A stretch of DNA of 64,000 bases, taken from Nocardia sp. BMG51109 (GTDB lineage: Bacteria; Actinomycetota; Actinomycetes; Mycobacteriales; Mycobacteriaceae). Made by a program: the position numbers and the translations under genes. Where the stretch lies: the NCBI RefSeq assembly GCF_000526215.1, contig NZ_JAFQ01000004.1:372001-436000 (forward strand). Reading direction: 5' to 3'. Shown piece by piece: positions 47,447-55,707 of this stretch (its first letter is position 1; the number at the start of each line of letters is the position of its first letter). The notes below the pieces were generated by a model. That model was given only the letters and a program-made list of their open reading frames with translations. It searched no databases and was not told the origin of the DNA.

Positions 47447-48150
47447 ACCAGACCGTCACCGAGGCACTGCTCGATCCGATCCTCGCCCGCGACGCCGCCG
47501 GTCCGCGGATCACCTACTACGACGACGCCACCGGCGCCCGCATCGAACTGTCCGCGCTGACGCTGGCGAACTGGGCGGCCAAGACCGCCAACCTGATTCG
47601 CGACGAGTTCGGCATCGCTCCGGGCAACCGGGTGGCCGTCGTGCTGCCGGCGCACTGGCAGACCGCGGCGGTTCTGCTGGGCTGCTGGTGGGCCGGCGCC
47701 GAGGTGGTGCTGCACCCGAACGCCGACGCCGAGCTGGCACTGGTGACGGCCGACCGGCTCGACGAGGCCGGGGATGTGCCCGAGACGGCGGTGCTGTCGC
47801 TGGACGCGCTGGGCGCCCCCGTGCCCGATCTGCCGGTCGGGGTCACCGACTTCGCGACCTCCGTGCGCACCCACGGCGACCGGTTCCACCCCGGCGGCGC
47901 CGGGGTTGCGCTGGCCGGGATGCCCGTCGGTGACGTACTCGCCGAGGCTCGCAAATCCGCTGCCCGCCAAGGTTTTTCGGAGTCGGACCGGGTGCTGTCC
48001 GAAAGCCTGTGGGACACCCCGGACGAACTGATCGACGGGCTGCTCGCCGTCTATGCCGCCGGGGCCTCCCTGGTCCAGGTCGCCGATCCCGACCCGGCCC
48101 GGCGCGACGACCGCATCCGCACCGAACGCGTCACCGCCACCCGGCCCTGA
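47434..48150 (+). CDS. TIGR03089-family protein (AMP-ligase-like N-terminal fragment)
   Basis: The product is 238 residues from the ATG at 47434, inside the end of the LCP gene. It looks like the first third of an acyl-CoA synthetase/AMP-ligase (ITYYDDATGARIELSALTLANWAAKTANLIRDE, then APGNRVAVVLPAHWQTAAVLLGCWWAG) but lacks the ATP-binding and C-terminal domains. It is therefore not an active ligase. Such proteins form a family known from mycolic-acid bacteria, next to the LCP gene as in Rv3268. The function is unknown, and coupling suggests a role with the LCP ligase. Confidence 0.88.
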   Translation: MRELNQTVTEALLDPILARDAAGPRITYYDDATGARIELSALTLANWAAKTANLIRDEFGIAPGNRVAVVLPAHWQTAAVLLGCWWAGAEVVLHPNADAELALVTADRLDEAGDVPETAVLSLDALGAPVPDLPVGVTDFATSVRTHGDRFHPGGAGVALAGMPVGDVLAEARKSAARQGFSESDRVLSESLWDTPDELIDGLLAVYAAGASLVQVADPDPARRDDRIRTERVTATRP

Positions 48151-48173
48151 GCGGCTCCGGCCGGAACCCGTCT

Positions 48174-48187
48174 CCTACCGCGGTAGG
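48174..48187. promoter_or_regulatory. perfect 14-bp palindrome before the P450 gene
   Basis: CCTACCGCGGTAGG is fully self-complementary and lies about 100 bases before the P450 start, after the TIGR03089 stop. It is an operator candidate; the GC content also allows a hairpin. Confidence 0.45.
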
Positions 48188-48289
48188 TGAGGCGAGTCCA
48201 CCTGCGGGACGTTTCGCCGCGGGGCGCTTGTCCGTACCGTGAGACCTAGGACGTGCAGGATCGACAGCGGGCCCGACGACGAACGGGGG

Positions 48290-49594
48290 ATGGCAATGAA
48301 GCCGCGATACTGGTTCCGGTGGATGGTGGTTCAGGGCATTCCGCGATTGGTCCTGCAAACTCACTCCCGGCGCGGAGATACGCTGGCGCGGCTGATGTCC
48401 GCGCCCGCCGGGGTACACGACCCGATACCGCTGCTCGAATCGCTGCGCGACCGGGGGCGGCTGGTACGCACCCCGCTGGGCTGGGTGACGACCGACCACG
48501 AACTGTGCCGCACCATCCTGCGCGACAACAGCTTCCGGGTCGCGGCCGCCGAGGGCTTCGTGCCGAAACCGCTGCGCTGGGTGATGGACCGGGCGGAGCT
48601 ACCACCGAATCCGGTGAGCCCGCCGTCGATGCTGGTGATCGATCCGCCCGACCACACCCGGATGCGCAAGCCGGTGGCGTCCGCCTTCACCCCGCGCGCG
48701 ATCGGCCGCCTGCGCGATCGCGTCGAATCGGTAACGGCGGAACTGCTCGACGCCCTCCCCTCGAGGGGCTCGGCGGACCTGGTCGCCGCCTACGCCTCGC
48801 AGGTGCCGATCGCGATCATCTCCGAAATGCTCGGCTTCCCCGATTCCGAGCGCGAGCGCTTCCTCGCCTGGGGCGACGCCGCCTCACCGCTGCTGGATAT
48901 CGGACCGAGCTGGCCCACGATCCGGACCGCGTCGGCCGCCCTGCTCTCGATGGACGGCTATCTCGACGAGCACATCGCCCGGCTGCGCCGCGAGCCCGGC
49001 GAGGACATCCTCTCCGGCCTGGTCACCGCCGGCGAGCTGGACGACCGGGAGCTGAAGGCCTCGGCGACGCTGCTGATGGGCGCCGGCTTCGAGACCACCG
49101 TGAACCTCATCAGCAACGGCGTCGCGCTGCTGGTGAACCATCCCGACCAGCTGGCCCGGCTGCGCGAGGAGCCGGAGCTGTGGCCGAATGCGGTCGAGGA
49201 GGTGCTGCGTTTCGACGCCCCGGTGCAGAACACCGGCCGGATAAACCGCGACGACATCGAACTCGCCGGTGTGCCCGTGCGCGCGGGCAGCACCGTCATG
49301 TTGCTGCTCGCCGGCGCCAACCGCGATCCGCAGGTCTTCGAGGATCCGCACCGTTTCGACATCACCCGCGCCAATGCCAAGGACCATCTGACGTTCTCGT
49401 CGGGCATTCACGTCTGCCTGGGCGCCAGCCTGGCCCGGATGGAGGGCGCGTACGCGCTACGGGCGCTGTTCGAGCGCTTCCCGGATCTGCAATTGGACGG
49501 TCCGCCGCAGCGGCGGCCGCTGTTCACCCTGCACGGCTACAGCCACATGCCGGTGCTGCTCGGCCGGCGCGCCGAGCAGCCGACGGCCGCCTGA
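48290..49594 (+). CDS. cytochrome P450
   Basis: The product is about 434 residues from the ATG at 48290, with a second ATG at 48296 after GAACGGGGGA. It has the I-helix LLMGAGFETTVNLI, the EEVLRFDAP motif with ExxR, and the haem loop FSSGIHVCLGASLAR (Cys376). It lacks a membrane anchor, so it is a soluble class I P450 needing a ferredoxin and reductase from elsewhere. The substrate is unknown. The gene is convergent with the carboxylesterase, three bases apart, and may be controlled through the palindrome at 48174. Confidence 0.94.
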   Translation: MAMKPRYWFRWMVVQGIPRLVLQTHSRRGDTLARLMSAPAGVHDPIPLLESLRDRGRLVRTPLGWVTTDHELCRTILRDNSFRVAAAEGFVPKPLRWVMDRAELPPNPVSPPSMLVIDPPDHTRMRKPVASAFTPRAIGRLRDRVESVTAELLDALPSRGSADLVAAYASQVPIAIISEMLGFPDSERERFLAWGDAASPLLDIGPSWPTIRTASAALLSMDGYLDEHIARLRREPGEDILSGLVTAGELDDRELKASATLLMGAGFETTVNLISNGVALLVNHPDQLARLREEPELWPNAVEEVLRFDAPVQNTGRINRDDIELAGVPVRAGSTVMLLLAGANRDPQVFEDPHRFDITRANAKDHLTFSSGIHVCLGASLARMEGAYALRALFERFPDLQLDGPPQRRPLFTLHGYSHMPVLLGRRAEQPTAA

Positions 49595-49597
49595 GCC

Positions 49598-51175
49598 TCA
49601 GCTGAATCCGACGACCCGATCGCCCCAGGCCGTGTGCAGGTCGTGATCGGGGTCGTCGACGACGCGGTCGGCCGCATCGATCACGAGGGTGGTGCGGGTG
49701 GATTCGCGGTAGGGCGGCCAGTGCTTCGAGCCGTCGAGGGCGGCGGGCACGCCGTGTTCCGCGAAGGCCAGCCAGCGGCGCATCACCCGGCCCGACACCT
49801 CCGTGGCGGCCTTGCGGCCGCCCAGCCAGAAGGTCGGGTCGTGGTTCAGCGTGCCGAAATTGCCGAAGACATAGGGCAGTTCGGTCGCGTGGCCGGCACC
49901 GACCCGGGCCGCCTTCAGCATCGGCGTGGCCTGGTCGAATCGATACATCCAGGTGCTGGTGTGCCGGGCGTGCGCGTCGGCCACCCAGTGCGCCGGCATC
50001 CGGAAGGCGGCATCGGTGGACATCGCCAGGGCGCCGCGGGGCTTGTCCAGATCCGGGTAGGCGGAGGTGATCTCGGCGATCCGCTCGGCCGGCAGTTCCG
50101 GATGGTCCGAGGCGATCGCGTTGAGCATGGCGTTCACCGCGTCGGGGGTGACGGGCATGATCGGCGAGCGGAACAACCGGAACAGCGAGGCCTCGTCCTT
50201 GTTGGTGCCGATCATCAACGGCACCCGGTGCGAACGGCCCGCCTGGAAGCGGTCGGTCGGGTAGCCGGGTAGCAGGTCGCCGTCGACGACGGGCGCGGCC
50301 GCGAGCCGCCCCGGCGATTGCAGCGGCACCTCGTCCAGCAGGATCCCGGCCGCGTCGGTGATCCGTTCGATCGGGCACTCCAGGAGTTCGCCCGCCCGCT
50401 CGCGCGGCAGCTCCAGCAGTTCCAGGAACCGGCGGGCCACCCCGGCGGCCCGCTCCGGACCGAAGACGGTGGTGGCGGGCGGGCTCTGCGCGATGGCCCG
50501 GTGGAACAGCCCGCCGGCCCGCGGCGAGGCGAGCAGCGCGGTGACGCATCCGGCCCCGGAGGATTCGCCGAACACCGTGACGTTGCCGGGGTCGCCGCCG
50601 AAGGCGGAGATGTTGTCGCGCACCCACTCCAGGGCGGCGATCTGGTCGTGCAGGCCGAGATTGGGCACGAAGTCGGGCCCGAGCGAGGACAGGTCCAGGA
50701 AGCCGAGCGCGCCGAGCCGGTAGTTGACACCGACCACGACCACCCCGCCGGTCTCGGCCAGTCTGCGGCCGTCGTAGATGCCCTGCGCCGCGGTGCCGAG
50801 GCAGTACGCGCCGCCGTGCAACCAGACCATCACCGGGCGGGGCTCGTCGGCGGTCGAGTTGGAGGGAGCCCAGACGTTCGCCCACAGGCAGTCCTCCCCC
50901 ATCCGCAGGCCGGAGTCCACGGGCACCATGGCGCCCATCGACTGCGGGGCGATCTCACCGAACTCGAGGCAGTCGCGCACGCCGTCCCACGGCTCCGGTG
51001 GCCGGGGCCGGCGGAACCGCTGCGGGCCGGCGGGTGCGGCGGCGTAGGGAACGCTGCGCCAGACGTGCACCGGCCCCTCCCGGAAACCCCGGACGGCCCC
51101 CGCGGTCGTGTGCGCGACGGGGGCTGGGCCGGGCTCGGTATCGCTCGCGGCCGGCTCCACGAATTGCGTGGTCAT
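49598..51175 (-). CDS. carboxylesterase, type B
   Basis: The product is 525 residues from the ATG at 51175, preceded by GAGGAGGTG. It has the oxyanion motif WLHGGAYCLG, the nucleophile elbow FGESSGAG (Ser at about 205) and the family motif EDCLWANVWAP. The catalytic His is likely in GAGHATELPYVFG or a nearby loop. No signal peptide is seen, so it is cytosolic. It hydrolyses carboxylic esters of broad type. Two symmetrical short elements upstream (51190-51201) may regulate it. Confidence 0.92.
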   Translation of the reverse strand: MTTQFVEPAASDTEPGPAPVAHTTAGAVRGFREGPVHVWRSVPYAAAPAGPQRFRRPRPPEPWDGVRDCLEFGEIAPQSMGAMVPVDSGLRMGEDCLWANVWAPSNSTADEPRPVMVWLHGGAYCLGTAAQGIYDGRRLAETGGVVVVGVNYRLGALGFLDLSSLGPDFVPNLGLHDQIAALEWVRDNISAFGGDPGNVTVFGESSGAGCVTALLASPRAGGLFHRAIAQSPPATTVFGPERAAGVARRFLELLELPRERAGELLECPIERITDAAGILLDEVPLQSPGRLAAAPVVDGDLLPGYPTDRFQAGRSHRVPLMIGTNKDEASLFRLFRSPIMPVTPDAVNAMLNAIASDHPELPAERIAEITSAYPDLDKPRGALAMSTDAAFRMPAHWVADAHARHTSTWMYRFDQATPMLKAARVGAGHATELPYVFGNFGTLNHDPTFWLGGRKAATEVSGRVMRRWLAFAEHGVPAALDGSKHWPPYRESTRTTLVIDAADRVVDDPDHDLHTAWGDRVVGFS

Positions 51176-51189
51176 CTCGCACCTCCTCG

Positions 51190-51201
51190 TACCTATTGGT
51201 A
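51190..51201. promoter_or_regulatory. palindrome before the carboxylesterase gene
   Basis: TACC-TATT-GGTA is symmetrical and lies 15 bases before the esterase ATG, with a further GGGTAC nearby. It is a possible operator overlapping the translation start region. Confidence 0.3.
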
Positions 51202-51256
51202 TCGAGGGTACGTCCGAGATCATGAACGATGGCGCACTCGACGCCGACGAGCCCGG

Positions 51257-51529
51257 TCAGGCGCGGTCCGTGTGACCGAGGTCGCGGCCGGGATCGATGC
51301 GGTCGCGCACGCGCTGCTTGAGCAGCGCGACCTCGGGGAATCCCCCGTCGGCCTTGCGCTCCCAGAGCTGTTCGCCGTCGAGCGTGATGCGGAAGACGCC
51401 GCCGGATCCCGGCACCAGGGCGACCTCCGACAGATCGGTGCCGAAGGTGTTCAGCAGCTCCTGGGCCATCCAGCCCGCCCGCAGCAGCCAGCGGCACTGG
51501 GTGCAGTACTCGATCGCGACTTTCGGCAT
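51257..51529 (-). CDS. SelT/SelW/SelH-family (Rdx) thioredoxin-like protein
   Basis: The product is 90 residues, the normal length. The N-terminus has IEYCTQCRWLLRAGWMA: the redox CxxC motif, where animals carry selenocysteine at the second position. VPGSGGVFRITLDGEQLWERKADGGFPE is the family core. Such proteins are thought to act in thiol redox reactions. It precedes (same strand) nothing obvious and is 149 bp downstream of the small partner gene at 51679. The intervening stretch has no gene. Confidence 0.9.
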   Translation of the reverse strand: MPKVAIEYCTQCRWLLRAGWMAQELLNTFGTDLSEVALVPGSGGVFRITLDGEQLWERKADGGFPEVALLKQRVRDRIDPGRDLGHTDRA

Positions 51530-51678
51530 ATCCGCACCCTACGCGAGCACACCCGACGCGGATCCGGCTCCGGGACGCCCGCGGCGGCGCGACGACGTCG
51601 AGGGCATGCGGGCACGCGGGGGACCGTGAGTGCCGACCCGGTGGCGAGCGGGTCGTGGGTGTCCGTGTTGCGGCTCGC

Positions 51679-52077
51679 TCATCGCGCCTCCACCGCATCC
51701 GGCCCGCCCGAATCCAATTCGCCCGCGAGGCTGAGGGTTTCGTCGTACCAGGTGCGCAGCTCGACGACCGTCGGCGCGAGCTCGTAGTCCTGGTGGTGAC
51801 CGGCCCGCGACAGCGTCGCCCACAGCGCCGAGACCCGGGCCGCGGTATCGGCGCCGGTGTAGGGCGCCAGGGCCAGCAGCTGCGCGCGCATGCTGCAGCG
51901 GGCCACCGGCGGGGCCACCCGCAGCCACAGCTGGTCCATGGCCTGCTCCAGCACGATCCGCAGAATCCACACCGTGGCCCGCGACCACAGACCGCCGGCA
52001 TCGGTGACCGATCCGCGCAGCAACTCGTCGGCGGCGGCCAGCCGCTGCTCGACGGTCGGCGTTACGGATTCAGCCAT
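51679..52077 (-). CDS. small helical protein coupled to the zinc-hook ATPase
   Basis: The product is 132 residues and not recognised. It overlaps the end of the ATPase gene by 16 bases, so translation is coupled. It appears all-helical. R40-I-V-L-E44 lies in a helix (WILRIVLEQAMDQLW), and R91-A-G-H94-H95 lies in SRAGHHQDYELAPT. This R-x3-E plus late His pattern parallels the C-terminal part of the ATPase (R706-x3-E710, R775-x6-H782). A HEPN/DUF4145-like fold is my inference. The spacing R-x2-H is shorter than the classic R-x4-6-H, so activity may be absent. It could be a partner, inhibitor or second subunit. Confidence 0.6.
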   Translation of the reverse strand: MAESVTPTVEQRLAAADELLRGSVTDAGGLWSRATVWILRIVLEQAMDQLWLRVAPPVARCSMRAQLLALAPYTGADTAARVSALWATLSRAGHHQDYELAPTVVELRTWYDETLSLAGELDSGGPDAVEAR

Positions 52078-54479
52078 TTGACGAATTTTCTTGTGCCGGA
52101 TATCAATTCGCCGCCGTTGCGGTCGATGCGGATATGCGCGCCGGCCGCGGCGTCGCGCAGGACCGAACGCGCCCAGGCCGCCTCGCGGTCCAGCAGGACG
52201 TTGAGATCGTCCACCCGGTCCGGATCGCCGAACACCGCCAGCGACACCTTCTCCCAGGTGGTGCGGGCGGCGTCCACGCGCTGCTGCACCTCCTGGTGGT
52301 CGACGCCCGCGGCGAGCAGCGTGCGCCGGGCGCGGGCCAGCGCCGACGCCTCGATCGCCGAGCGGCAGCAGGTGATGACCAGTTCGGTCGCGATAGCCCG
52401 GGGCAACTGCTTGGTGCGCAGCAGGGCATTGGCGTCGCTGAGGTAGCGCCGCACCGGATCCTCGGCGACGCGCAACTCGACCGTCGAATGCTCCCGCCGC
52501 TGCACATCCAGCACGGTCGCCTCCAGGCGCAGCCGTCGCACAGCCTCGGCCAGGCGCTCGTCGTGGGTGAACACCACCACCTGGCGGCCGCTGCGCGCGG
52601 CGGCCGACAGCACCCGCGCCAGGCCGTCCACCTTCGCCGGATCCATCGCCTGCACCGGATCATCGATCACGACGAATCCGAACGGGCTCTCCGGCACAGT
52701 GGCGCGCGGCAGGAACAGCGCCAGGCCCAGCGCGTGCAGTTCGCCCTGGCTCATCACCCCGAGGGCGGTGGCGCCGGTGTCGTCGACGGTGACGTCCAGC
52801 AGCACCTTGCGGGTGGCTCCGGCGTTGCCCTGCAACCGAATCGCGCCCAGATCCACGTTGCTCTGCTGGCGCAGGCCCCGCCAGATGCGCCGGGCGTGCT
52901 CGGCCAGCGGCGCCATCCGCTCCTCGCGCAGGCCGGCGGCGGCCGATTTCAGCCACTCCTCGGCGCGGCGCGCGGTGCGCAGCTCGGGCTCGGCGGCGGC
53001 CACACCCGTCGCCTCCTGCAACCAGGCGGCGATGCGCGGCACCAGCGGAGTCCAGACCGCGTCCAGCCGATCCAGTTCCTTGCGCGCCGAACGGCGCAGC
53101 GTCTCCAGGCCGCGCACCGCGTCCGCGTGCGCCACCCGCAGGCGCTCGGCCAGGTCCGGGCGATACTCCGTGCCCGCCAGCACGGCCCAGGCCGACCAGG
53201 TGCGCCGGGCCGGACCGGTATCCACGTTCGGCGCGTCCGGTGGCGGTGGATCCAGTTCCGCCGGAAGCGGTTTCACCAGCTGCCGGGCCCGCTCGACGGC
53301 GTTCTCCAGCGCGGCGCGGGCCGCGGTGAGCGCGGCGGCCCGGTCGGCCAGGCGGGTGATCTGGGCGTCGGTCTCGCGCTGCCAGGACTGGTCGAGCGTG
53401 CCGCCGCCGCAGACCGGGCAGGCGCAGGTCCCGGCGGCATCGGTGTGGGCGCGGGCGCGGCGCAGCAGATCCAGCACGCGCAGTTCGGATTCGGTGTCGC
53501 CGGTCGAACGCGCGGCGAGTTCGGCGGCGCACCGCTCGACATCCACGGCGGCGGCGTCGACCTCGGCCGGTTCGGGCAGTCGCAGCCGCAGGATGGCCTG
53601 CAGGACGGCGGCGCCGGTCGGATCGTGCCGGGCGCCCGCCAGCTCCCGGCCGATGCCCGGAAGATCCGGCGGAGACGCCCGCAGCAGGTCGGCGACCCGG
53701 GTGGCGCGCTCGTCGGCGACGGTGGACAGCGCCACCAGCAACGCGTTGCGCTCGTCGCGGGATTGCCTTGCGGCCCGCTCCAGTTCGAGCCGGCGGACCC
53801 GGGTGCGTTCCTGTGCCGCGGTCAGGTCGTCGAGGCCGAGCAGCTGGTGCAGGGCGTCGAACAGATCGCTGGGCCGGCCGTCGACCAGGGCGCCGAGTTC
53901 GCTGTAGGACAGGAACGGCCGGTACAGCTCGAGCACGCGCACCCAGTCCTCGGCGTGAAATTCGGTGGGCGGCCGGTCGGCTCGCCGCTGGGTCCAGGTG
54001 CCGCCGTTGAGATCGGCGCCGTCGGGCCACTCCCGGGTGATGGTGAGCTCGCCGTCCGGGCCCGACGTGGTCAGCTCCAGGTCGATGCGGGAGACGCTGC
54101 CGTCGTGCAGATTCCGCCAGCCCTCGCGCCAGACCGCGGAGCGGCCCTCCCACCGGCGGTTGACACCGGTCAGCGCCAGCTCGGCGGCCTCGGCGAAGCT
54201 GGACTTGCCGGATCCGTTGCGGCCCACCACCAGTGTGAGTCCGGGACCCGGATCCAGTTCCAGCGCCGCGGCGGGGCCGATGCCCCGAAAACCGCGAACC
54301 CGGATGGCCCGCAGGAAGATTCCGCTGTATCCGGGGCCGGACCGGGCGCGATCCGGTTCGGCACCGAGCGCATCGAGCACGGTGCGGGCGACATCGGGGG
54401 TGATCGACGGGTCGGAATCCAGGCGGCGCGACACCAGGTCGGTCAGGCGCGGTACGGCATCCGGTGGTCCTTCCCCCAA
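52062..54479 (-). CDS. Rad50/RloC-like ABC ATPase with zinc hook and HEPN-like C-terminus
   Basis: The product is 805 residues. After a short N-terminal helical segment comes an ABC-type ATPase head with Walker A GRNGSGKSS (86-94). It is interrupted by a long helical region that holds CACPVC with C354-P-V-C357, a zinc-hook motif. The signature-like LGVMSQGELHALGL (about 575-590) and Walker B FGFVVIDDPVQAMD (about 600-613) complete it. The last 150 residues are helical and hold R706-S-A-I-E710 and R775-D-A-A-A-G-A-H782, the R-x3-E and R-x6-H pattern of HEPN ribonucleases such as PrrC/RloC. RloC has this overall architecture. The role could also be DNA repair of SbcC type. It overlaps a small gene. 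Confidence 0.8.
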   Translation of the reverse strand: MGEGPPDAVPRLTDLVSRRLDSDPSITPDVARTVLDALGAEPDRARSGPGYSGIFLRAIRVRGFRGIGPAAALELDPGPGLTLVVGRNGSGKSSFAEAAELALTGVNRRWEGRSAVWREGWRNLHDGSVSRIDLELTTSGPDGELTITREWPDGADLNGGTWTQRRADRPPTEFHAEDWVRVLELYRPFLSYSELGALVDGRPSDLFDALHQLLGLDDLTAAQERTRVRRLELERAARQSRDERNALLVALSTVADERATRVADLLRASPPDLPGIGRELAGARHDPTGAAVLQAILRLRLPEPAEVDAAAVDVERCAAELAARSTGDTESELRVLDLLRRARAHTDAAGTCACPVCGGGTLDQSWQRETDAQITRLADRAAALTAARAALENAVERARQLVKPLPAELDPPPPDAPNVDTGPARRTWSAWAVLAGTEYRPDLAERLRVAHADAVRGLETLRRSARKELDRLDAVWTPLVPRIAAWLQEATGVAAAEPELRTARRAEEWLKSAAAGLREERMAPLAEHARRIWRGLRQQSNVDLGAIRLQGNAGATRKVLLDVTVDDTGATALGVMSQGELHALGLALFLPRATVPESPFGFVVIDDPVQAMDPAKVDGLARVLSAAARSGRQVVVFTHDERLAEAVRRLRLEATVLDVQRREHSTVELRVAEDPVRRYLSDANALLRTKQLPRAIATELVITCCRSAIEASALARARRTLLAAGVDHQEVQQRVDAARTTWEKVSLAVFGDPDRVDDLNVLLDREAAWARSVLRDAAAGAHIRIDRNGGELISGTRKFVKWLNP

Positions 54480-54842
54480 CTGCCACTCCTCGACGTTCGA
54501 CGACCTGAGCCCCGGACCGGTATGGAACCGACGTCGTGCCGAACGCTACCGGATGGCCGTGGAATCCGCGCCCGCGACGGCTCATCCGGGTCGAACCCGG
54601 GGCCCGCCGAACGACAACGCCGAACGACAGCGCGAACCGGCCCGGGCGGGACGCTATGGCCATCGACGCGGTTGATCCGCCCGATGTCCACCCCTCGGCC
54701 GTCCCGGCCGGGCAGTTCCACGGGATTCACCCGAAATCGGGTGGCTCGGATCGAACCGAACAGGTCAGGATGCCAGAACCCCGCGCGATAAGCAAGCATG
54801 CTTGACGCGCAATATCCCTCTGCGGCACCGCATTTGAACTCG
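54480..54842. other. gap between ATPase gene and DinB gene
   Basis: It is 363 bases long. No coding frame with good bias is seen. It contains the perfect 12-bp palindrome CAAGCATGCTTG (54793-54804) near an A/T-richer patch (54790-54850). The ATPase promoter should lie near 54490-54560. Nothing else is recognised. Confidence 0.45.
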
Positions 54843-55376
54843 CTACCGATCAGCGAACATTCCGGCCGCGCGCAGCATGCGCAGCTGGCCGATCTCGGCG
54901 GCGTTCTTCATCAATTCGGCGTTCACCCATGCCACCGTGTGGGCAACGGTCCGGTCGGGCGTGTCGCCCCAGGGGAAGACGGCGGGCACGTCGAGGTCGG
55001 CCTCGCGATAGCCGTCGAGCACTTCGCGCCAGCGATCGCGCAGGTCGTACAGCCAGCCCACGACCTCGGCCTCGCCGGGCCAGTGGACGTCGGTGCGGTC
55101 GCGGGCGGGCCGGCCCGTGGCGTGGTCCAGCGTCACCGACCACCACCAGCCGATATGCCAGGTGAACCAGGCGATGGTCGGCGCCGGGATCGGATCGGGT
55201 TCGGTATCGGCCCAATCCGGCAGCCACGACCCGTCCGGCCCCGGCCGCACCGTCCACACCAGGGGCGCCGGCTCCCACCGGAAATCCTCCGGCACCAGCG
55301 CACGCAGATGCAGATCGAGCAGCGACCAGGTCATTTCGAACTGCCACCGCAGCAGTTCAGGACGGGAAACAGACAC
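54843..55376 (-). CDS. DinB-family protein
   Basis: The product is 177 residues from the GTG at 55376 (the frame stays open upstream). It is a four-helix bundle of the DinB_2 type: RPELLRWQFEMTWSLLDLHL, then TIAWFTWHIGWWWSVTLDH, then VAHTVAWVNAELMKNAAEIGQLRML. The His residues in HIGWWW and the HTVAWVNAEL region suggest a metal site. Related proteins include mycothiol- or bacillithiol-dependent transferases. The substrate is unknown. It is downstream of the 27-residue peptide gene on the same strand. Confidence 0.88.
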   Translation of the reverse strand: MSVSRPELLRWQFEMTWSLLDLHLRALVPEDFRWEPAPLVWTVRPGPDGSWLPDWADTEPDPIPAPTIAWFTWHIGWWWSVTLDHATGRPARDRTDVHWPGEAEVVGWLYDLRDRWREVLDGYREADLDVPAVFPWGDTPDRTVAHTVAWVNAELMKNAAEIGQLRMLRAAGMFADR

Positions 55377-55514
55377 CCGGGGATGATCGCACAGCCGGAC
55401 GAACCGGCAACCGGATTTCCGAGGGAGGGCCGGACCACCGGGCACTCGGAGCAGAGCCGAAGAGCGCCAGTGATCATGCAGCAACAAGAGCCCCCGGCCG
55501 ACCTGCGGACGAAG

Positions 55515-55598
55515 TCAGCTCCCGGACAGCAGACTCAGGATCTGGGCGCCTTTGAGGACGATGTCCAGCAGCAAGCTGACGGCCTCCAGCACTTCCAT
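55515..55598 (-). CDS. 27-residue amphipathic peptide gene
   Basis: ATG at 55598 to TGA at 55515 encodes a 27-residue peptide beginning MEVLEAVSLLLDIV and ending LSLLSGS. It is Leu/Val/Ile-rich, with acidic residues at 2, 5 and 12 and one Lys, and would form an amphipathic or membrane-touching helix. Nearly all third positions are G or C, and an AGGGG lies about seven bases upstream of the ATG, both of which support a real small gene. No family is recognised. The surrounding 331-bp gap (55377-55707) holds nothing else I can name. It could be a membrane peptide, leader or toxin. Confidence 0.5.
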   Translation of the reverse strand: MEVLEAVSLLLDIVLKGAQILSLLSGS

Positions 55599-55707
55599 AT
55601 CGCACCCCTATCGTCCGACCTGCCGAACCGGGACAACGAGACAGCCCGTCGATTCTATCCGGGTGACCTGCATGTCCGCCGGAAAACCGGCTGGTCCCGC
55701 CCGGCCG

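Noticed and set aside
51679..54479. Calling the ATPase cassette a Lamassu or Mks system
   Set aside because: There is no Cap4/LmuA-type nuclease and no MksE/MksF partner; the zinc hook with a helical R-x6-H C-terminus fits RloC-like proteins better.
52134..54791. A long plus-strand open frame opposite the zinc-hook ATPase
   Set aside because: It is a codon-bias shadow; the minus strand has intact ATPase motifs and the overlap with the small gene.
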